Origin: Amycolatopsis albispora
Lineage (GTDB): Bacteria > Actinomycetota > Actinomycetes > Mycobacteriales > Pseudonocardiaceae
Length of the DNA stretch: 64,000 nucleotides
Assembly: GCF_003312875.1 (NCBI RefSeq)
Contig: NZ_CP015163.1
Coordinates: forward strand, 3,348,001 to 3,412,000
Reading direction: 5' to 3'
Within the stretch, counting starts at the first letter, position 1, and each line of letters opens with the position of its first letter. The notes beneath the pieces are model-generated. The model was not told where the DNA came from. It saw only the letters and a program-made list of their open reading frames with translations, and made no database searches. Positions 1 through 7,842 of the stretch are shown here, piece by piece. Position numbers and translations under genes: made by a program.

Positions 1-468
1 GCCGAATATGCGACCGGCCTGATCCGGACCACCCTCACCGTGCTACCGCGCCGGACTTCTGTCTTCACGGCAAAGGCAATCACAATCAGTGCCTTGTCGC
101 TCGTCGCAGGCATCGGCGCAACCTTCGCCATCCACCTGATCAGCAAGGCGATATTCGGCGACCGTGACTTCCCCGGCTACCACGATCTGGCCAGCGAAGC
201 ACCTGGTTTGCTCGGCGCCGGAACAACGGTCGGGTTGGTGGCGTTGATCGGTCTCGGTGCCGGAACAGTGCTGCGATCCACGGCCGGTGCTGTTTCCCTC
301 CTTGTGCTGTTGTTGTTCGTCTTGCCGATGATCAGCGGGTTCCTGCCGGAGCCGTGGCGTGAACGAATCAGTTCGACCTTGCTGACCAATCCAGCTAGCG
401 CGCTCGGGCTGGCCGTCGTGTTTTTGGCCGTCGCCACCGTGCTGATCCACCGGAGGGATGTCGGATGA
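1..468 (+). CDS. ABC-2 type transporter permease, 5'-truncated by the window edge
   Basis: The reading frame is already open at base 1, and the residues there (AEYATGLIRTTLTVLPRR) align with an internal stretch of the next gene (SEHSSGLIRTSFTAVPQR). The true start is therefore outside the window, and the GTG at 40 is internal. About 155 residues remain. They contain hydrophobic membrane segments separated by short polar loops and end in the basic tail HRRDVG, as in ABC-2 permeases. It should form the membrane channel of an ABC exporter with its neighbour; the ATPase would lie upstream. Its stop overlaps the next start (ATGA), indicating translational coupling. The substrate is unknown. Confidence 0.85.
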   Translation, partial: AEYATGLIRTTLTVLPRRTSVFTAKAITISALSLVAGIGATFAIHLISKAIFGDRDFPGYHDLASEAPGLLGAGTTVGLVALIGLGAGTVLRSTAGAVSLLVLLLFVLPMISGFLPEPWRERISSTLLTNPASALGLAVVFLAVATVLIHRRDVG

Positions 469-1241
469 CTGGGATCCTGCGCTCGGAATGGGTGAAACTG
501 CGATCGGTTCGCTCCACCTACGTGATCCTCACAATCGTTCCTGCCATCCTCGGCCTGGTCGCTCTGATGACCATGACCGTCGTGAACTTCTGGGACGCCA
601 CACCCGCTCGCCGCGACACCGTCATCCTCTCCCCGTTGACGGGCTTCACCTCGTGGCTGGCCGGCGTCGGCCTGGCGATTCTCGGTGTCCTGGCAATAAC
701 CAGCGAACACTCCAGCGGTCTTATCCGCACCAGCTTCACCGCGGTACCTCAGCGGACGAAGGTGCTCGCGGGCAAGGCCCTGGTGCTTGCCGCGGTCGCG
801 TTCTCCGTCGGTCAAATCGTCGAGTTCGGCTCGTTCTTTCTGAGCCGGGCAATGATCGGTGACCGCATCGTCGTCGGTCACACGAGCACACTCGCCGAAG
901 AGGCCCCGCGGATGCTGGCCGCAGGCTCAATCGCCGTTGTATACGCCATGCTGGGACTTGGCCTCGGCACGCTCCTGCGCTCGACTGCCGGCGCAATCTC
1001 GGCGCTCGTCGCATACTGGTACGTCGCTCCACTGGTCACCCAGAAGCTGCCAGGTGAATGGGCGTCCTGGACGACGTCGGTCATGCTCACCCACCTTCCG
1101 GAGCAGTTGGCCGGGTCTGGAAAGTTCGGGATGGGGCCGGAGCTGGTTCTTTCCCAGGCAGGTGCGGCGGTCGCGATCGTGCTCTACGTAACGCTGGCCC
1201 TCGGCAGTGCGGCGATCGTGTTACGGCGCCGAGATGCCTGA
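465..1241 (+). CDS. ABC-2 type transporter permease
   Basis: A 258-residue polytopic membrane protein, paralogous to the truncated gene before it. Both share the motif GLIRT, a cytoplasmic basic segment, the block GLGLGTLLRSTAGAISALV (GLGAGTVLRSTAGAVSLLV in the partner) and a C-terminal arginine-rich tail. About six hydrophobic segments are visible. The ATG overlaps the upstream stop by four bases, so the two permeases are probably made together and pair as a heterodimeric channel. Pairs of this kind usually serve drug, peptide or lantibiotic export with a separate ATPase; the substrate cannot be read from the sequence. Confidence 0.85.
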   Translation: MTGILRSEWVKLRSVRSTYVILTIVPAILGLVALMTMTVVNFWDATPARRDTVILSPLTGFTSWLAGVGLAILGVLAITSEHSSGLIRTSFTAVPQRTKVLAGKALVLAAVAFSVGQIVEFGSFFLSRAMIGDRIVVGHTSTLAEEAPRMLAAGSIAVVYAMLGLGLGTLLRSTAGAISALVAYWYVAPLVTQKLPGEWASWTTSVMLTHLPEQLAGSGKFGMGPELVLSQAGAAVAIVLYVTLALGSAAIVLRRRDA

Positions 1242-1755
1242 TGTCGGTTACAACGCCGAACAGCAGACGTTCACCCATCAACCGCAACAGGTGGTCACAC
1301 GGACTGCCCGCCTGTGTGAACTCTGGCACGAGGTGCTGACCGAACAGCACCACGTGGCGCACCGTTGCACCATGGACTGGTCGCTCTCGTGGACACCCGG
1401 GGACGACGCCGACCTGCTCGCCGGCTGGCGTTTGTGGCTGGAGTTGAGCGATCAGGTGTGGCCGGACAGTTCCTGGACCGGCACCCCGGCCGACGCCATC
1501 CGCCGCATCCGTGAGCTGCTCGCCGTCTGTGATGAACTTGAACGCGGAACGCTCACGCCGCTGGTGCAGTCCATGTTCCTGACGACCGGCGCCGCCGTGG
1601 GGCTCTGGTGGGACGACGACCAACCGCTCGACGTCGACCGCGCGGCCCTGCTCCATGCCGACCTGGCAGTGGTGGCCGAGCACATCGATCGGGTGCTGAC
1701 CGCCCTGGCCGCCGGCGGCGGCTGGACGGATTTGAACACCGTTCGTCATCGTTGA
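1234..1755 (+). CDS. hypothetical protein
   Basis: A 173-residue soluble protein I do not recognise. The chosen ATG at 1234 lies inside the last codons of the permease gene, suggesting coupling; a GTG at 1207 in the same frame is an alternative but overlaps more. The protein is rich in Trp, Asp and Leu, has a predicted mostly helical profile with no membrane segment, and contains the acidic patch WWDDDQPLDVD near residue 130. Its stop codon (TGA, 1753-1755) abuts the stop of the convergent HNH gene, so the two genes end back to back. It may be a cytosolic partner of the transporter, judged only from position. Confidence 0.55.
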   Translation: MPDVGYNAEQQTFTHQPQQVVTRTARLCELWHEVLTEQHHVAHRCTMDWSLSWTPGDDADLLAGWRLWLELSDQVWPDSSWTGTPADAIRRIRELLAVCDELERGTLTPLVQSMFLTTGAAVGLWWDDDQPLDVDRAALLHADLAVVAEHIDRVLTALAAGGGWTDLNTVRHR

Positions 1756-2952
1756 TCAGGCGGCGCGTGCTTGTTGCGGGCTCGCCGGGAAAAGCGGAGT
1801 CGGCTTCGTCGTACGGCTGCGCCCCGTCGGGGTCGTGATGGTCAGCTCGCCTGTTTCGCGGTTGAGATCGAACTTCCAGCCGGGCGCGTCCTTGAGCCGA
1901 TGATGGGAGCGGCAGAGCACGCAGAGGTTCTGGCAACTGGTGTCGCCGCCCTTGACCCGCTCTCGGTTGTGGTCCAGGTCAGCGCACTGCGCCGGATGGT
2001 GACAGCCCGGCATCCGGCACACCCGGTCTCGCACTCGCACGTAGTCGGCGAGGTGAGCGGGTGGCCGATACCGGGAACGTCCCACATCCAGTGGAGCCCC
2101 GCTGGCGGGATCCGTGATCACCTTGCGCCAGACGCTGTTCGGTTGCTTCATGATGTCGCGCGCGATCGAGGCCGGGATGGGACCATGCCCCACCAACTCC
2201 GCGGCCCGATCGGTGATGCCCAATGCCGCGTCTGCCGCCACATGGATGAACACCTCGGCACGAGGCGCACCAGTACGCTCCCCCAGGAGCAACTCGGCGA
2301 ACACGTCGGCACGAAGCTGGTCCATGGTGCGCTTTTCCTTGCGGGACCGCATGGTCCGAGCAATGCGGTTGACTCGAGCGTAGATCGTCGAGGCCACCTC
2401 GGCGGGCAACTCTGCGGCCAGCTGCGCCATCGAGTCATCACGATGACGAATCTCGACCCTTCGATCCGATCTTCGTGCTCTCGCTCGCGCTTCGGCACCA
2501 TCCGGGTCGATCTTGTGGACGAGATCGCGGGTGATGCGCCGGATCTGACCAGCGTCTTTGGCGGTGATCCGGCCGACCAGGGCAACGTCCACCTTGCCGG
2601 CCAAGTCGTCCGGCAACGGTGCCACCACGTCGGAGATCTTCTCTGCGGCAAGTCGGCTCAAGGCACCGGCCTCCATCGCCGCTAGCACGTTCGGCAAGCG
2701 GTGCATGACATCGCGAGCGAGTCTGACGAGGTTCTCCGCGGCGCGTCTCGACAGAGACAGCTCGAATGCCACCTCGTCGACGACCGAACGCGTGTCGCCA
2801 CGCAACTCGGTCAACCGGTGGATCGCGCGCAGTTCGATCGCTTCGAGCTGCGCGCTCAGCCGCTTCGCGCTGAACAGGGCGTCGACAACCGAGCTGTCGT
2901 CGAACCCTTGGATAGCAGCAGAACTGAGGGAAAAGAATTGGGATCGCTTCAT
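1756..2952 (-). CDS. DUF222 / HNH endonuclease (13E12 repeat family)
   Basis: A 398-residue protein of the actinobacterial DUF222-HNH family, the '13E12' family of mycobacteria. The N-terminal ~250 residues are the helical DUF222 region (FELSLSRRAAENLVRLARD). The C-terminal ~90 residues carry the HNH nuclease core: CRMPGCHHP, DLDHN and CVLCRSHHRLKD, with two CxxC-type zinc pairs and the His-Asn-His set. I start at the ATG at 2952 (MKRSQFF), because family members start near this point and an upstream in-frame start would run through the putative operator. A LexA-like box lies 22 bp upstream, so DNA-damage induction is likely. These genes are thought to be nucleases of unclear biological role and often vary in copy number. 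Confidence 0.88.
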   Translation of the reverse strand: MKRSQFFSLSSAAIQGFDDSSVVDALFSAKRLSAQLEAIELRAIHRLTELRGDTRSVVDEVAFELSLSRRAAENLVRLARDVMHRLPNVLAAMEAGALSRLAAEKISDVVAPLPDDLAGKVDVALVGRITAKDAGQIRRITRDLVHKIDPDGAEARARARRSDRRVEIRHRDDSMAQLAAELPAEVASTIYARVNRIARTMRSRKEKRTMDQLRADVFAELLLGERTGAPRAEVFIHVAADAALGITDRAAELVGHGPIPASIARDIMKQPNSVWRKVITDPASGAPLDVGRSRYRPPAHLADYVRVRDRVCRMPGCHHPAQCADLDHNRERVKGGDTSCQNLCVLCRSHHRLKDAPGWKFDLNRETGELTITTPTGRSRTTKPTPLFPASPQQARAA

Positions 2953-2973
2953 GCAGACAACGATACCCAACAA

Positions 2974-2989
2974 TCGAACACTTGTTCCT
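2974..2989 (-). promoter_or_regulatory. LexA (SOS) box-like palindrome
   Basis: TCGAACACTTGTTCCT on the plus strand matches the actinobacterial SOS consensus TCGAAC-N4-GTTCGA at 14 of 16 positions, counting the spacer as free. It sits 22 bp before the chosen start of the HNH gene. Mycobacterial 13E12-family genes are among the known LexA targets, which supports the reading. Binding is inferred, not shown. Confidence 0.6.
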
Positions 2990-3011
2990 GCCACGAATGG
3001 GTGTTTCAAGG

Positions 3012-3620
3012 TCAAGAGCCTGACGAAGACCCCGACCCCAAGGCTCGCAACAGGAACTCGACCAACTCTTCTCGATATCCGGGATCCAGAGCCACTTTCC
3101 GCACACCCAATCGCCAGAACAGCGGCCCCGGAAGGAAATCGAGGGCCATTTCCAGGTTCAGGTCAGCGGGCAGTTCACCGCGCGCGATCGCTCTGCGCAA
3201 CATAGCCGCACCCTGCCGACGTCGCGGCTCACCGATCATCGCCTGGATAGCGGCAGCCAGCGCGGGGTTTCGCCCGGCCTCGGCGGTCAGATCCGGGAAG
3301 ATCGCGGAAAAGTGCGAATGGGTGAACCAGTCACGGAGCGCATCCACGGTGGCCAGGAGGTCACCACGCAGCGAGCCGGTGTCGGGCACCTCCGCCAACG
3401 GAACGCTGAATTCCGACAACACCGCGAGCACCATCTCCTGCTTGGACGGCCAGCGGCGGTAGAGGGCACTCTTCCCGACCCCAGCACGCCTGGCCACGGC
3501 CTCCATCGACAGGCGGCCGTAACCGCAGACGGCGAGCTCATCCAGGACGGCATCGGTGATGGCCGAAGTGATCCGGGGCTGGAGCACGGCCGCGCCGGTC
3601 GGAGTGCGACGAGTGGTCAT
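3012..3620 (-). CDS. TetR/AcrR family transcriptional regulator
   Basis: A 202-residue repressor. The N-terminal helix-turn-helix is clear at about residues 35-60 (LSMEAVARRAGVGKSALYRRWPSKQEM), followed by an all-helical ligand domain. I use the ATG at 3620 (MTTRRTP) rather than the GTG-type start four codons upstream. It is divergently transcribed from the SnoaL-like/NmrA-like pair, and the 98-bp gap holds two palindromes that look like its operators, so it probably represses both itself and that pair. The ligand is unknown. Confidence 0.9.
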   Translation of the reverse strand: MTTRRTPTGAAVLQPRITSAITDAVLDELAVCGYGRLSMEAVARRAGVGKSALYRRWPSKQEMVLAVLSEFSVPLAEVPDTGSLRGDLLATVDALRDWFTHSHFSAIFPDLTAEAGRNPALAAAIQAMIGEPRRRQGAAMLRRAIARGELPADLNLEMALDFLPGPLFWRLGVRKVALDPGYREELVEFLLRALGSGSSSGS

Positions 3621-3641
3621 GCCCCACAGCATACGACTGGA

Positions 3642-3694
3642 CGGGACGGACCCGTCCCGCGTAGGGTTGTGGACGGGACGGTGCCGTATCGTCC
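3642..3694. promoter_or_regulatory. two operator-like palindromes in a divergent promoter
   Basis: Site 1 (3642-3659) has arms CGGGAC and GTCCCG around six bases. Site 2 (3671-3694) is an interrupted palindrome centred on ACGGTGCCGT with flanking GGAC/GTCC arms. Both share the half-site GGACGGGACGG (3639-3649 and 3671-3681), so they also read as direct repeats 32 bp apart, about three helical turns. This placement between a TetR gene and its divergent target is typical for TetR operators. Confidence 0.65.
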
Positions 3695-3718
3695 ATTCGT
3701 CGACTTGCAGGAGTTGTA

Positions 3719-4165
3719 GTGCCTAGAACCGCCCGTGACCTGGTAGAAGAGGGTCTGCGCCGAATCCTGGTGCAGGATATGACCGGCTTCGCCGACCTTT
3801 GGGCAGCTGACGGAGTCCTCGAGTTCCCCTTCGCCTCCGCTGAATATCCAAGCCGCCTCGACGGCCGCGACGCCGTGCGCGAGTACCTGCGCGACTACAA
3901 CAACTACCTCGCTCCGGAGCGCGTGGTAGCTCGTGAGATCCACGAAGTGGCCGACGCCGATCGGGTCGTCGCGGAGTTCGAGGTGGCCGGGACGATCGTG
4001 GCCAGCGGGCAGCCCTACCGCATGCGCTACATCGCGGTCATCACCGCGAAAGACGGGGAAATTGCGCACTACCGCGACTACTGGAGCCCGCTGGCCGCTG
4101 CCGAAGCGATGGGTGGCGCCGGCGAGCTCATGTCGTTCGCCAACTCCACGACATCGACGACATGA
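3719..4165 (+). CDS. SnoaL-like / NTF2-fold protein
   Basis: A 148-residue protein with the SnoaL-like NTF2 fold pattern: an N-terminal helix, the strand segment ADGVLEFPFASAEYPSRLDGRDAVREYLRDY (shown here only as the family hallmark), and C-terminal strands ending in KDGEIAHYRDYWSPLAA. The GTG start at 3719 has a good ribosome site (GCAGGAG, five bases upstream). Such proteins act as small-molecule isomerases, hydrolases or binding proteins. Its stop overlaps the start of the NmrA-like reductase by four bases, so the two probably work on the same compound. It is likely controlled by the divergent TetR. Confidence 0.85.
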   Translation: MPRTARDLVEEGLRRILVQDMTGFADLWAADGVLEFPFASAEYPSRLDGRDAVREYLRDYNNYLAPERVVAREIHEVADADRVVAEFEVAGTIVASGQPYRMRYIAVITAKDGEIAHYRDYWSPLAAAEAMGGAGELMSFANSTTSTT

Positions 4166-4983
4166 CGACGCTGGTCATCGGCGGAACCGGCACAACCGGC
4201 AGCCGGGTTGCCGCCCTGGTCGGTTCGTCCGCCCGTGTCGCCACCCGCAAGCCGGCTCTGGCCGGTCAGACTCGTTTTGACTGGAGGGAACCGGAAACCT
4301 ACGGTCCGGCATTGGCCGACGTCGACCGGATCTACCTGGTGCCTCCCATCGGCGTGGCCGACCCGGTGCCGATCGTCGAACCGTTCCTGGCCGAGGCCCG
4401 GGACCACGGTGTACGCCGGGTCGTACTGCTGAGTTCGTCGGCGATCACCGAGGACACTCCCCAACTGGGCGAACTCCAGCGCCTGGTGCGGGTGGGGTTT
4501 CCGGAATGGACGGTGTTGCGGCCGTCCTGGTTCATGCAGAACTTCTCCGGCGAGCACGCCGTCGCGCGGAGCATTCGGTCGACGGGCGAGATCGTCACCG
4601 CGACCGGCTCGGGTCGTGTCGCCTTTGTCGACGCCGACGACATCGCCGCGGTCGCCGTCCGCGCTCTGCTCGATCCGTTGCCGCACAACACCGACCATGT
4701 GATCACCGGCCCGCAGGCACTGAGCTACGCCGACGCGGCGAGCATCATCAGCGAGGTCACCGGCAAGCCGGTACGCCATCGTCCCGTCACCACCGGCGAA
4801 TTCGCCGCGCTGCTGACCGCGACCGGGCTGCCCTCGGAGTTCGCCGATGTACTCGCAGCGCTCGACGAGCAGATTCGCCACGGTGCCGAGGACCGTGTCA
4901 CCACCACCGTCGACGAGGTGACCGGGCGTCCCGCCCGCACGTTCGCCGAGTTCGCCGCCGCACATCGGGACAGTTGGCGATAA
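4162..4983 (+). CDS. NmrA-like NAD(P)-binding reductase
   Basis: A 273-residue Rossmann-fold protein. The N-terminal nucleotide motif GGTGTTGSRV (residues 7-16) is the atypical-SDR GxxGxxG pattern. The segment PEWTVLRPSWFMQNF is characteristic of the NmrA / NAD(P)H:quinone-azoreductase-like branch. No Tyr-x3-Lys catalytic pair is evident, as is usual in this branch, so it may be a redox sensor or a quinone/ergot-type reductase. The start codon overlaps the stop of the SnoaL-like gene (ATGA). Confidence 0.85.
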   Translation: MTTLVIGGTGTTGSRVAALVGSSARVATRKPALAGQTRFDWREPETYGPALADVDRIYLVPPIGVADPVPIVEPFLAEARDHGVRRVVLLSSSAITEDTPQLGELQRLVRVGFPEWTVLRPSWFMQNFSGEHAVARSIRSTGEIVTATGSGRVAFVDADDIAAVAVRALLDPLPHNTDHVITGPQALSYADAASIISEVTGKPVRHRPVTTGEFAALLTATGLPSEFADVLAALDEQIRHGAEDRVTTTVDEVTGRPARTFAEFAAAHRDSWR

Positions 4984-5046
4984 TCCGGGGGAAGTTGGCG
5001 ATTCAGCCGGTGTCGGGCGCGCCTGGGCCGGATTAACGTCCGGCAC

Positions 5047-5448
5047 GTGCTCATCATCGCCCCGATCCTGGTCGGGATCGCCTACGTCTGCCTCAATTCG
5101 TTCATCCGTGAACCGCACAACCGTCGCCGGTTCAACGCGGTGATGGTCGCGGGCGCCGGAGCCGCCTACCTCAGCAGCGGCGGCTTCGGCCCGTGGGAAC
5201 TCGCGTTCGCGGCCGTGGTCACCTACGTCGCCTACCGCGGGCTCGATTCGTGGACCTTCATCGGCATCGGCTGGCTGCTCCACACGGCGTGGGATGCCTT
5301 GCACCACTGGAAAGGCGCCCCGATTCTGCCGTTCGCCGAGCATTCCTCCCTCGGTTGCGCCATCTGCGATCCGGTGATCGCCGTCTGGTGCTTCCTGGGT
5401 GGCCCGTCGGTGCATGAACTGAAGGCCGGGCACCGCTCCTCGATTTGA
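5047..5448 (+). CDS. DUF6010-type small membrane protein
   Basis: A 133-residue integral membrane protein with about four hydrophobic segments (LIIAPILVGIAYVCL at the N-terminus, then AAVVTYVAYRGL, FIGIGWLLHTAWDALHHW and a C-terminal segment). Conserved polar residues HTAWDALHHWKG and CAICDP lie in or beside the membrane, and the composition resembles the DUF6010 family. GTG start at 5047; no strong ribosome site is seen, so it may be leaderless or poorly translated. The last codons are embedded in a long terminator hairpin shared with the convergent MFS gene. Confidence 0.75.
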   Translation: MLIIAPILVGIAYVCLNSFIREPHNRRRFNAVMVAGAGAAYLSSGGFGPWELAFAAVVTYVAYRGLDSWTFIGIGWLLHTAWDALHHWKGAPILPFAEHSSLGCAICDPVIAVWCFLGGPSVHELKAGHRSSI

Positions 5449-5466
5449 GGAATACGGTGCCCGGCC
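5424..5466. terminator. bidirectional hairpin between convergent genes
   Basis: Arms GGCCGGGCACCG (5424-5435) and CGGTGCCCGGCC (5455-5466) pair perfectly over 12 bp, with an inner CCTC/GAGG pairing in the loop. It overlaps the last codons of the DUF6010 gene and lies just beyond the stop of the MFS gene, so it can end transcription from both sides. There is no U-run, as is common in high-GC actinomycetes. Confidence 0.8.
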
Positions 5467-5479
5467 CAACTTCACCACG

Positions 5480-6634
5480 TCACTGGCGAACTCGCTTCCG
5501 AACACCCTGTGCGGCAAGGGCAACGGCGAACGCCGCGACCATCAACGCCGCACTGACCCACAACGGTGCGCGGAACCCCGGCCCGGTGCCGATGGCGATG
5601 CCACCGAGCCACGGCCCGACAGCGGCGCCGACGTTGAAAGCAGCCGTGGCGAATCCGCCAGCCAGTGTGGGCGCTTCTTCCGCGAGGTAGAACACACGGG
5701 AAATCAACGTGGACCCGGTCGCGAAAGCGAGCGTTCCTTGCACCAGCACGAGTACAATGACGGCGAACGTGTTACCTGCCGTCATCGCGAACAACGACCA
5801 GCCCACGATCAGCGCCACCATGCCGGTGGCCAGCAACGGCACCGGATGCGTGTCGCCGATCCGGCCGCCGATCGTCACCCCGAGGAACGAGCCGACGCCG
5901 AACAATGCGAGCAACGCCGGAACCCAGCCCTCACTGAGCCCAGTATCGGTAGTGAACAGCGGCGCGAGATAGGTGAAGGCGCAGAAGGTCGCGCCGTTCA
6001 CCAACGCGGCCACCAGCAGAACCACGAGCAGCCGAGGGTTACGCAGCGACCGCAGTTCACCGCGCACACCTGACTCCGCGATGTCCGGCCGACCGGCCGG
6101 AATCGTCCGCAGGATCGCGATGAGCGGCGGCAGCGAAACCAACGCGACGGCCCAGAAGGCCGAGCGCCAACCCCACTGCTGCCCGAGCCAAGCGCCGGCC
6201 GGCACACCGGCAACGCAGGCGACGGTGACTCCGCCGACCACAATGGACGTGGCGCGGGCCTTGGCGTTCGACGGGACCATCGCGTTGGCGGTCGCCAGTG
6301 CGGTGGCCCAGAATCCGGCGTTAGCCAAGGCCCCGACGACGCGAGTGGCTAGCAGTACTTCGTAGCTCGTGGTCAGCGCACCGACAATGTGGACCGCCAC
6401 GAAGGTGGTCAGGAAAATCGCCAGCGCGCGGCGGCGTGGCCAGCGCAGGCTCAGCGCCGCCATCAAGGGCGCGCCGACGACCATCCCCACCGCGAAACCG
6501 GAGGTGAGCAGGCCCGCGGCGGGAACGGAAACGCGCAGATCAGTGGCGATCGCCGGGATGAGCCCGGACAGCATGAATTCGGAAGTGCCCTGGGCGAATA
6601 CGGCCAGCCCGAGCAGGTAGACGGCAAAAGGCAT
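5480..6634 (-). CDS. MFS transporter, Cmx/AraJ-like drug exporter
   Basis: A 384-residue major facilitator with about 12 hydrophobic segments. The N-terminus MPFAVYLLGLAVFAQGTSEF is the hallmark of the Cmx/AraJ (DHA1) group, which exports chloramphenicol, sugars or related small molecules. The inter-helix 2/3 loop contains the MFS motif A region (LRWPRRRALA). I start at 6634 because family members begin at this Met-Pro; an ATG four codons earlier is also possible. It stands alone between two terminator hairpins. The drug specificity cannot be told from the sequence. Confidence 0.88.
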   Translation of the reverse strand: MPFAVYLLGLAVFAQGTSEFMLSGLIPAIATDLRVSVPAAGLLTSGFAVGMVVGAPLMAALSLRWPRRRALAIFLTTFVAVHIVGALTTSYEVLLATRVVGALANAGFWATALATANAMVPSNAKARATSIVVGGVTVACVAGVPAGAWLGQQWGWRSAFWAVALVSLPPLIAILRTIPAGRPDIAESGVRGELRSLRNPRLLVVLLVAALVNGATFCAFTYLAPLFTTDTGLSEGWVPALLALFGVGSFLGVTIGGRIGDTHPVPLLATGMVALIVGWSLFAMTAGNTFAVIVLVLVQGTLAFATGSTLISRVFYLAEEAPTLAGGFATAAFNVGAAVGPWLGGIAIGTGPGFRAPLWVSAALMVAAFAVALAAQGVRKRVRQ

Positions 6635-6720
6635 GAAGGACCCCATTGAGGACGTCGGGAAAACGGCAGCGTTCAGCGATGTCCGAATAGGACAATTCGC
6701 GGTCGGCTACCGTCTGGACG

Positions 6721-6762
6721 CCTCGGGGCTGGACATGCCTAGCAGGCTAGCCAGCCCCGAGG
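6721..6762 (-). terminator. hairpin terminator after the rhodanese gene
   Basis: CCTCGGGGCTGG (6721-6732) and CCAGCCCCGAGG (6751-6762) form a perfect 12-bp stem with an 18-base loop. It lies 32 bp downstream of the stop codon of the rhodanese gene and upstream of the MFS gene, so it should isolate the two. A smaller palindrome GTCCGAATAGGAC (6681-6693) between this hairpin and the MFS start could be an operator. Confidence 0.75.
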
Positions 6763-6793
6763 ATCGCTGTCCACGCCTTTATCCGGCCCAGCC

Positions 6794-7231
6794 TCAGCAG
6801 TCGCAGGTGACTCCGGCGGTCGGCGACGTCAGCGGGTCGGCGGGCCGTCGCACGATGCCGTCGTCGGTTTCGACGCCGAAGCCTTCGCGGATCCAGTACT
6901 CGATGCCGCCGATCATCTCCTTGACGTGGAAGCCGAGCTTGGCCACGGCCAGAGCCGCCTTGGTGGCGCCGTCGCAGCCCGGCCCCCAGCAGTAGGTGAC
7001 CACCGGCAGGGTCGGGTCGAGCAGGTCCAGGCCACGGCGGGCGATCTCGGCCGTGGGCAGGTGCAGCGCGCCCGGGATGCGGCCTTGTGCCCAGGCCACG
7101 TCGCCCCGCGAATCCAGCAGGGTGAACCCGGGGGTCCCCGACTCCAGCGCGGCGTGCACGTCGGCGGCGTCGGTGCGGAACCGCAGTTGGGTGGCGAAGT
7201 AGGACACGGCATCCGAGGAAGTGATCGTCAT
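6794..7231 (-). CDS. rhodanese-like domain protein
   Basis: A 145-residue single rhodanese domain. The N-terminal signature FTLLDSRGDVAWAQGRIPGALHLP gives the usual Asp-Arg pair. The active-site loop is YCWGPGCDGATKAA, with the cysteine that would carry the persulfide, but the loop is longer than the usual CxxGxR and ends in a second Cys. The C-terminus TCDC adds two more cysteines. I start at the ATG at 7231, leaving a 93-bp divergent gap to the Lrp-type regulator, which probably controls it. It likely moves sulfur between thiols in the cytosol; the donor is unknown. Confidence 0.85.
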   Translation of the reverse strand: MTITSSDAVSYFATQLRFRTDAADVHAALESGTPGFTLLDSRGDVAWAQGRIPGALHLPTAEIARRGLDLLDPTLPVVTYCWGPGCDGATKAALAVAKLGFHVKEMIGGIEYWIREGFGVETDDGIVRRPADPLTSPTAGVTCDC

Positions 7232-7324
7232 GAGAAGAACGCTAGACAGGCGAGCTGTCGCAGGGAACCGAAGTTCCACGGCGTATTGCTGGGTTCGCCG
7301 CCACTTCCCTGGTATCCAGGAGCG

Positions 7325-7792
7325 ATGACCGTTGAATCACTGGACGACACCGACTGGCGCATCCTGGAGGCACTCCAGCTCGACGGTCGCGCCAGCTACG
7401 CGGACCTCGCCAGGACCGTCGCGATGTCGCCGAGCGCGGTGACCGAGCGGGTGCGCCGCCTGGAGGAAGCCGGGGTCATCACCGGCTACTCCGCGGTGGT
7501 CGACCCAGAACGACTCGGCTTGGCCATCACCGCACTGGTGCGCCTGCGTTACCCGACGGGCAACTACAAGCCGTTCCAGGATCTGCTCGCGGCCACACCG
7601 GAGATCCTGGAGGCACACCACGTCACCGGCGAGGACTGTTTCGTCCTGAAGGTCCTCGCCCGGTCGATGCGGCACCTGGAGACGGTCACCGGGCGGATCG
7701 CCCGTCTGGGTTCGGTCACCACGAGCGTGGTCTATTCGAGCCCGCTGCCGCGGCGCGACCTCACGCGGGGTCTCACAGTCGATCCGCAATAG
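7325..7792 (+). CDS. Lrp/AsnC family transcriptional regulator
   Basis: A 155-residue regulator. The N-terminal helix-turn-helix spans about residues 8-55 (DDTDWRILEALQLDGRASYADLART, then SPSAVTERVRRLEEAGVITGYSAVVDPERLG). The C-terminal RAM ligand-binding domain follows, with the family motif HHVTGEDCFVLKVLARSM. The ATG at 7325 follows AGGAG at 7318-7322. Divergent from the rhodanese gene, with the palindromes GGAACCGAAGTTCC (7264-7277) and CTGGTATCCAG (7309-7319) between them. It probably senses an amino acid, perhaps a sulfur one, judged only from the neighbour. Confidence 0.92.
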   Translation: MTVESLDDTDWRILEALQLDGRASYADLARTVAMSPSAVTERVRRLEEAGVITGYSAVVDPERLGLAITALVRLRYPTGNYKPFQDLLAATPEILEAHHVTGEDCFVLKVLARSMRHLETVTGRIARLGSVTTSVVYSSPLPRRDLTRGLTVDPQ

Positions 7793-7842
7793 ATACCGCA
7801 TCACAGGTTTTCTTCCGCGATCGCGTAGCTACACTGCCGATC

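Noticed and set aside
7793..7842. ModE operator before modA
   Set aside because: No sequence like ATCG-TATATA repeats is present in the 50-bp gap.
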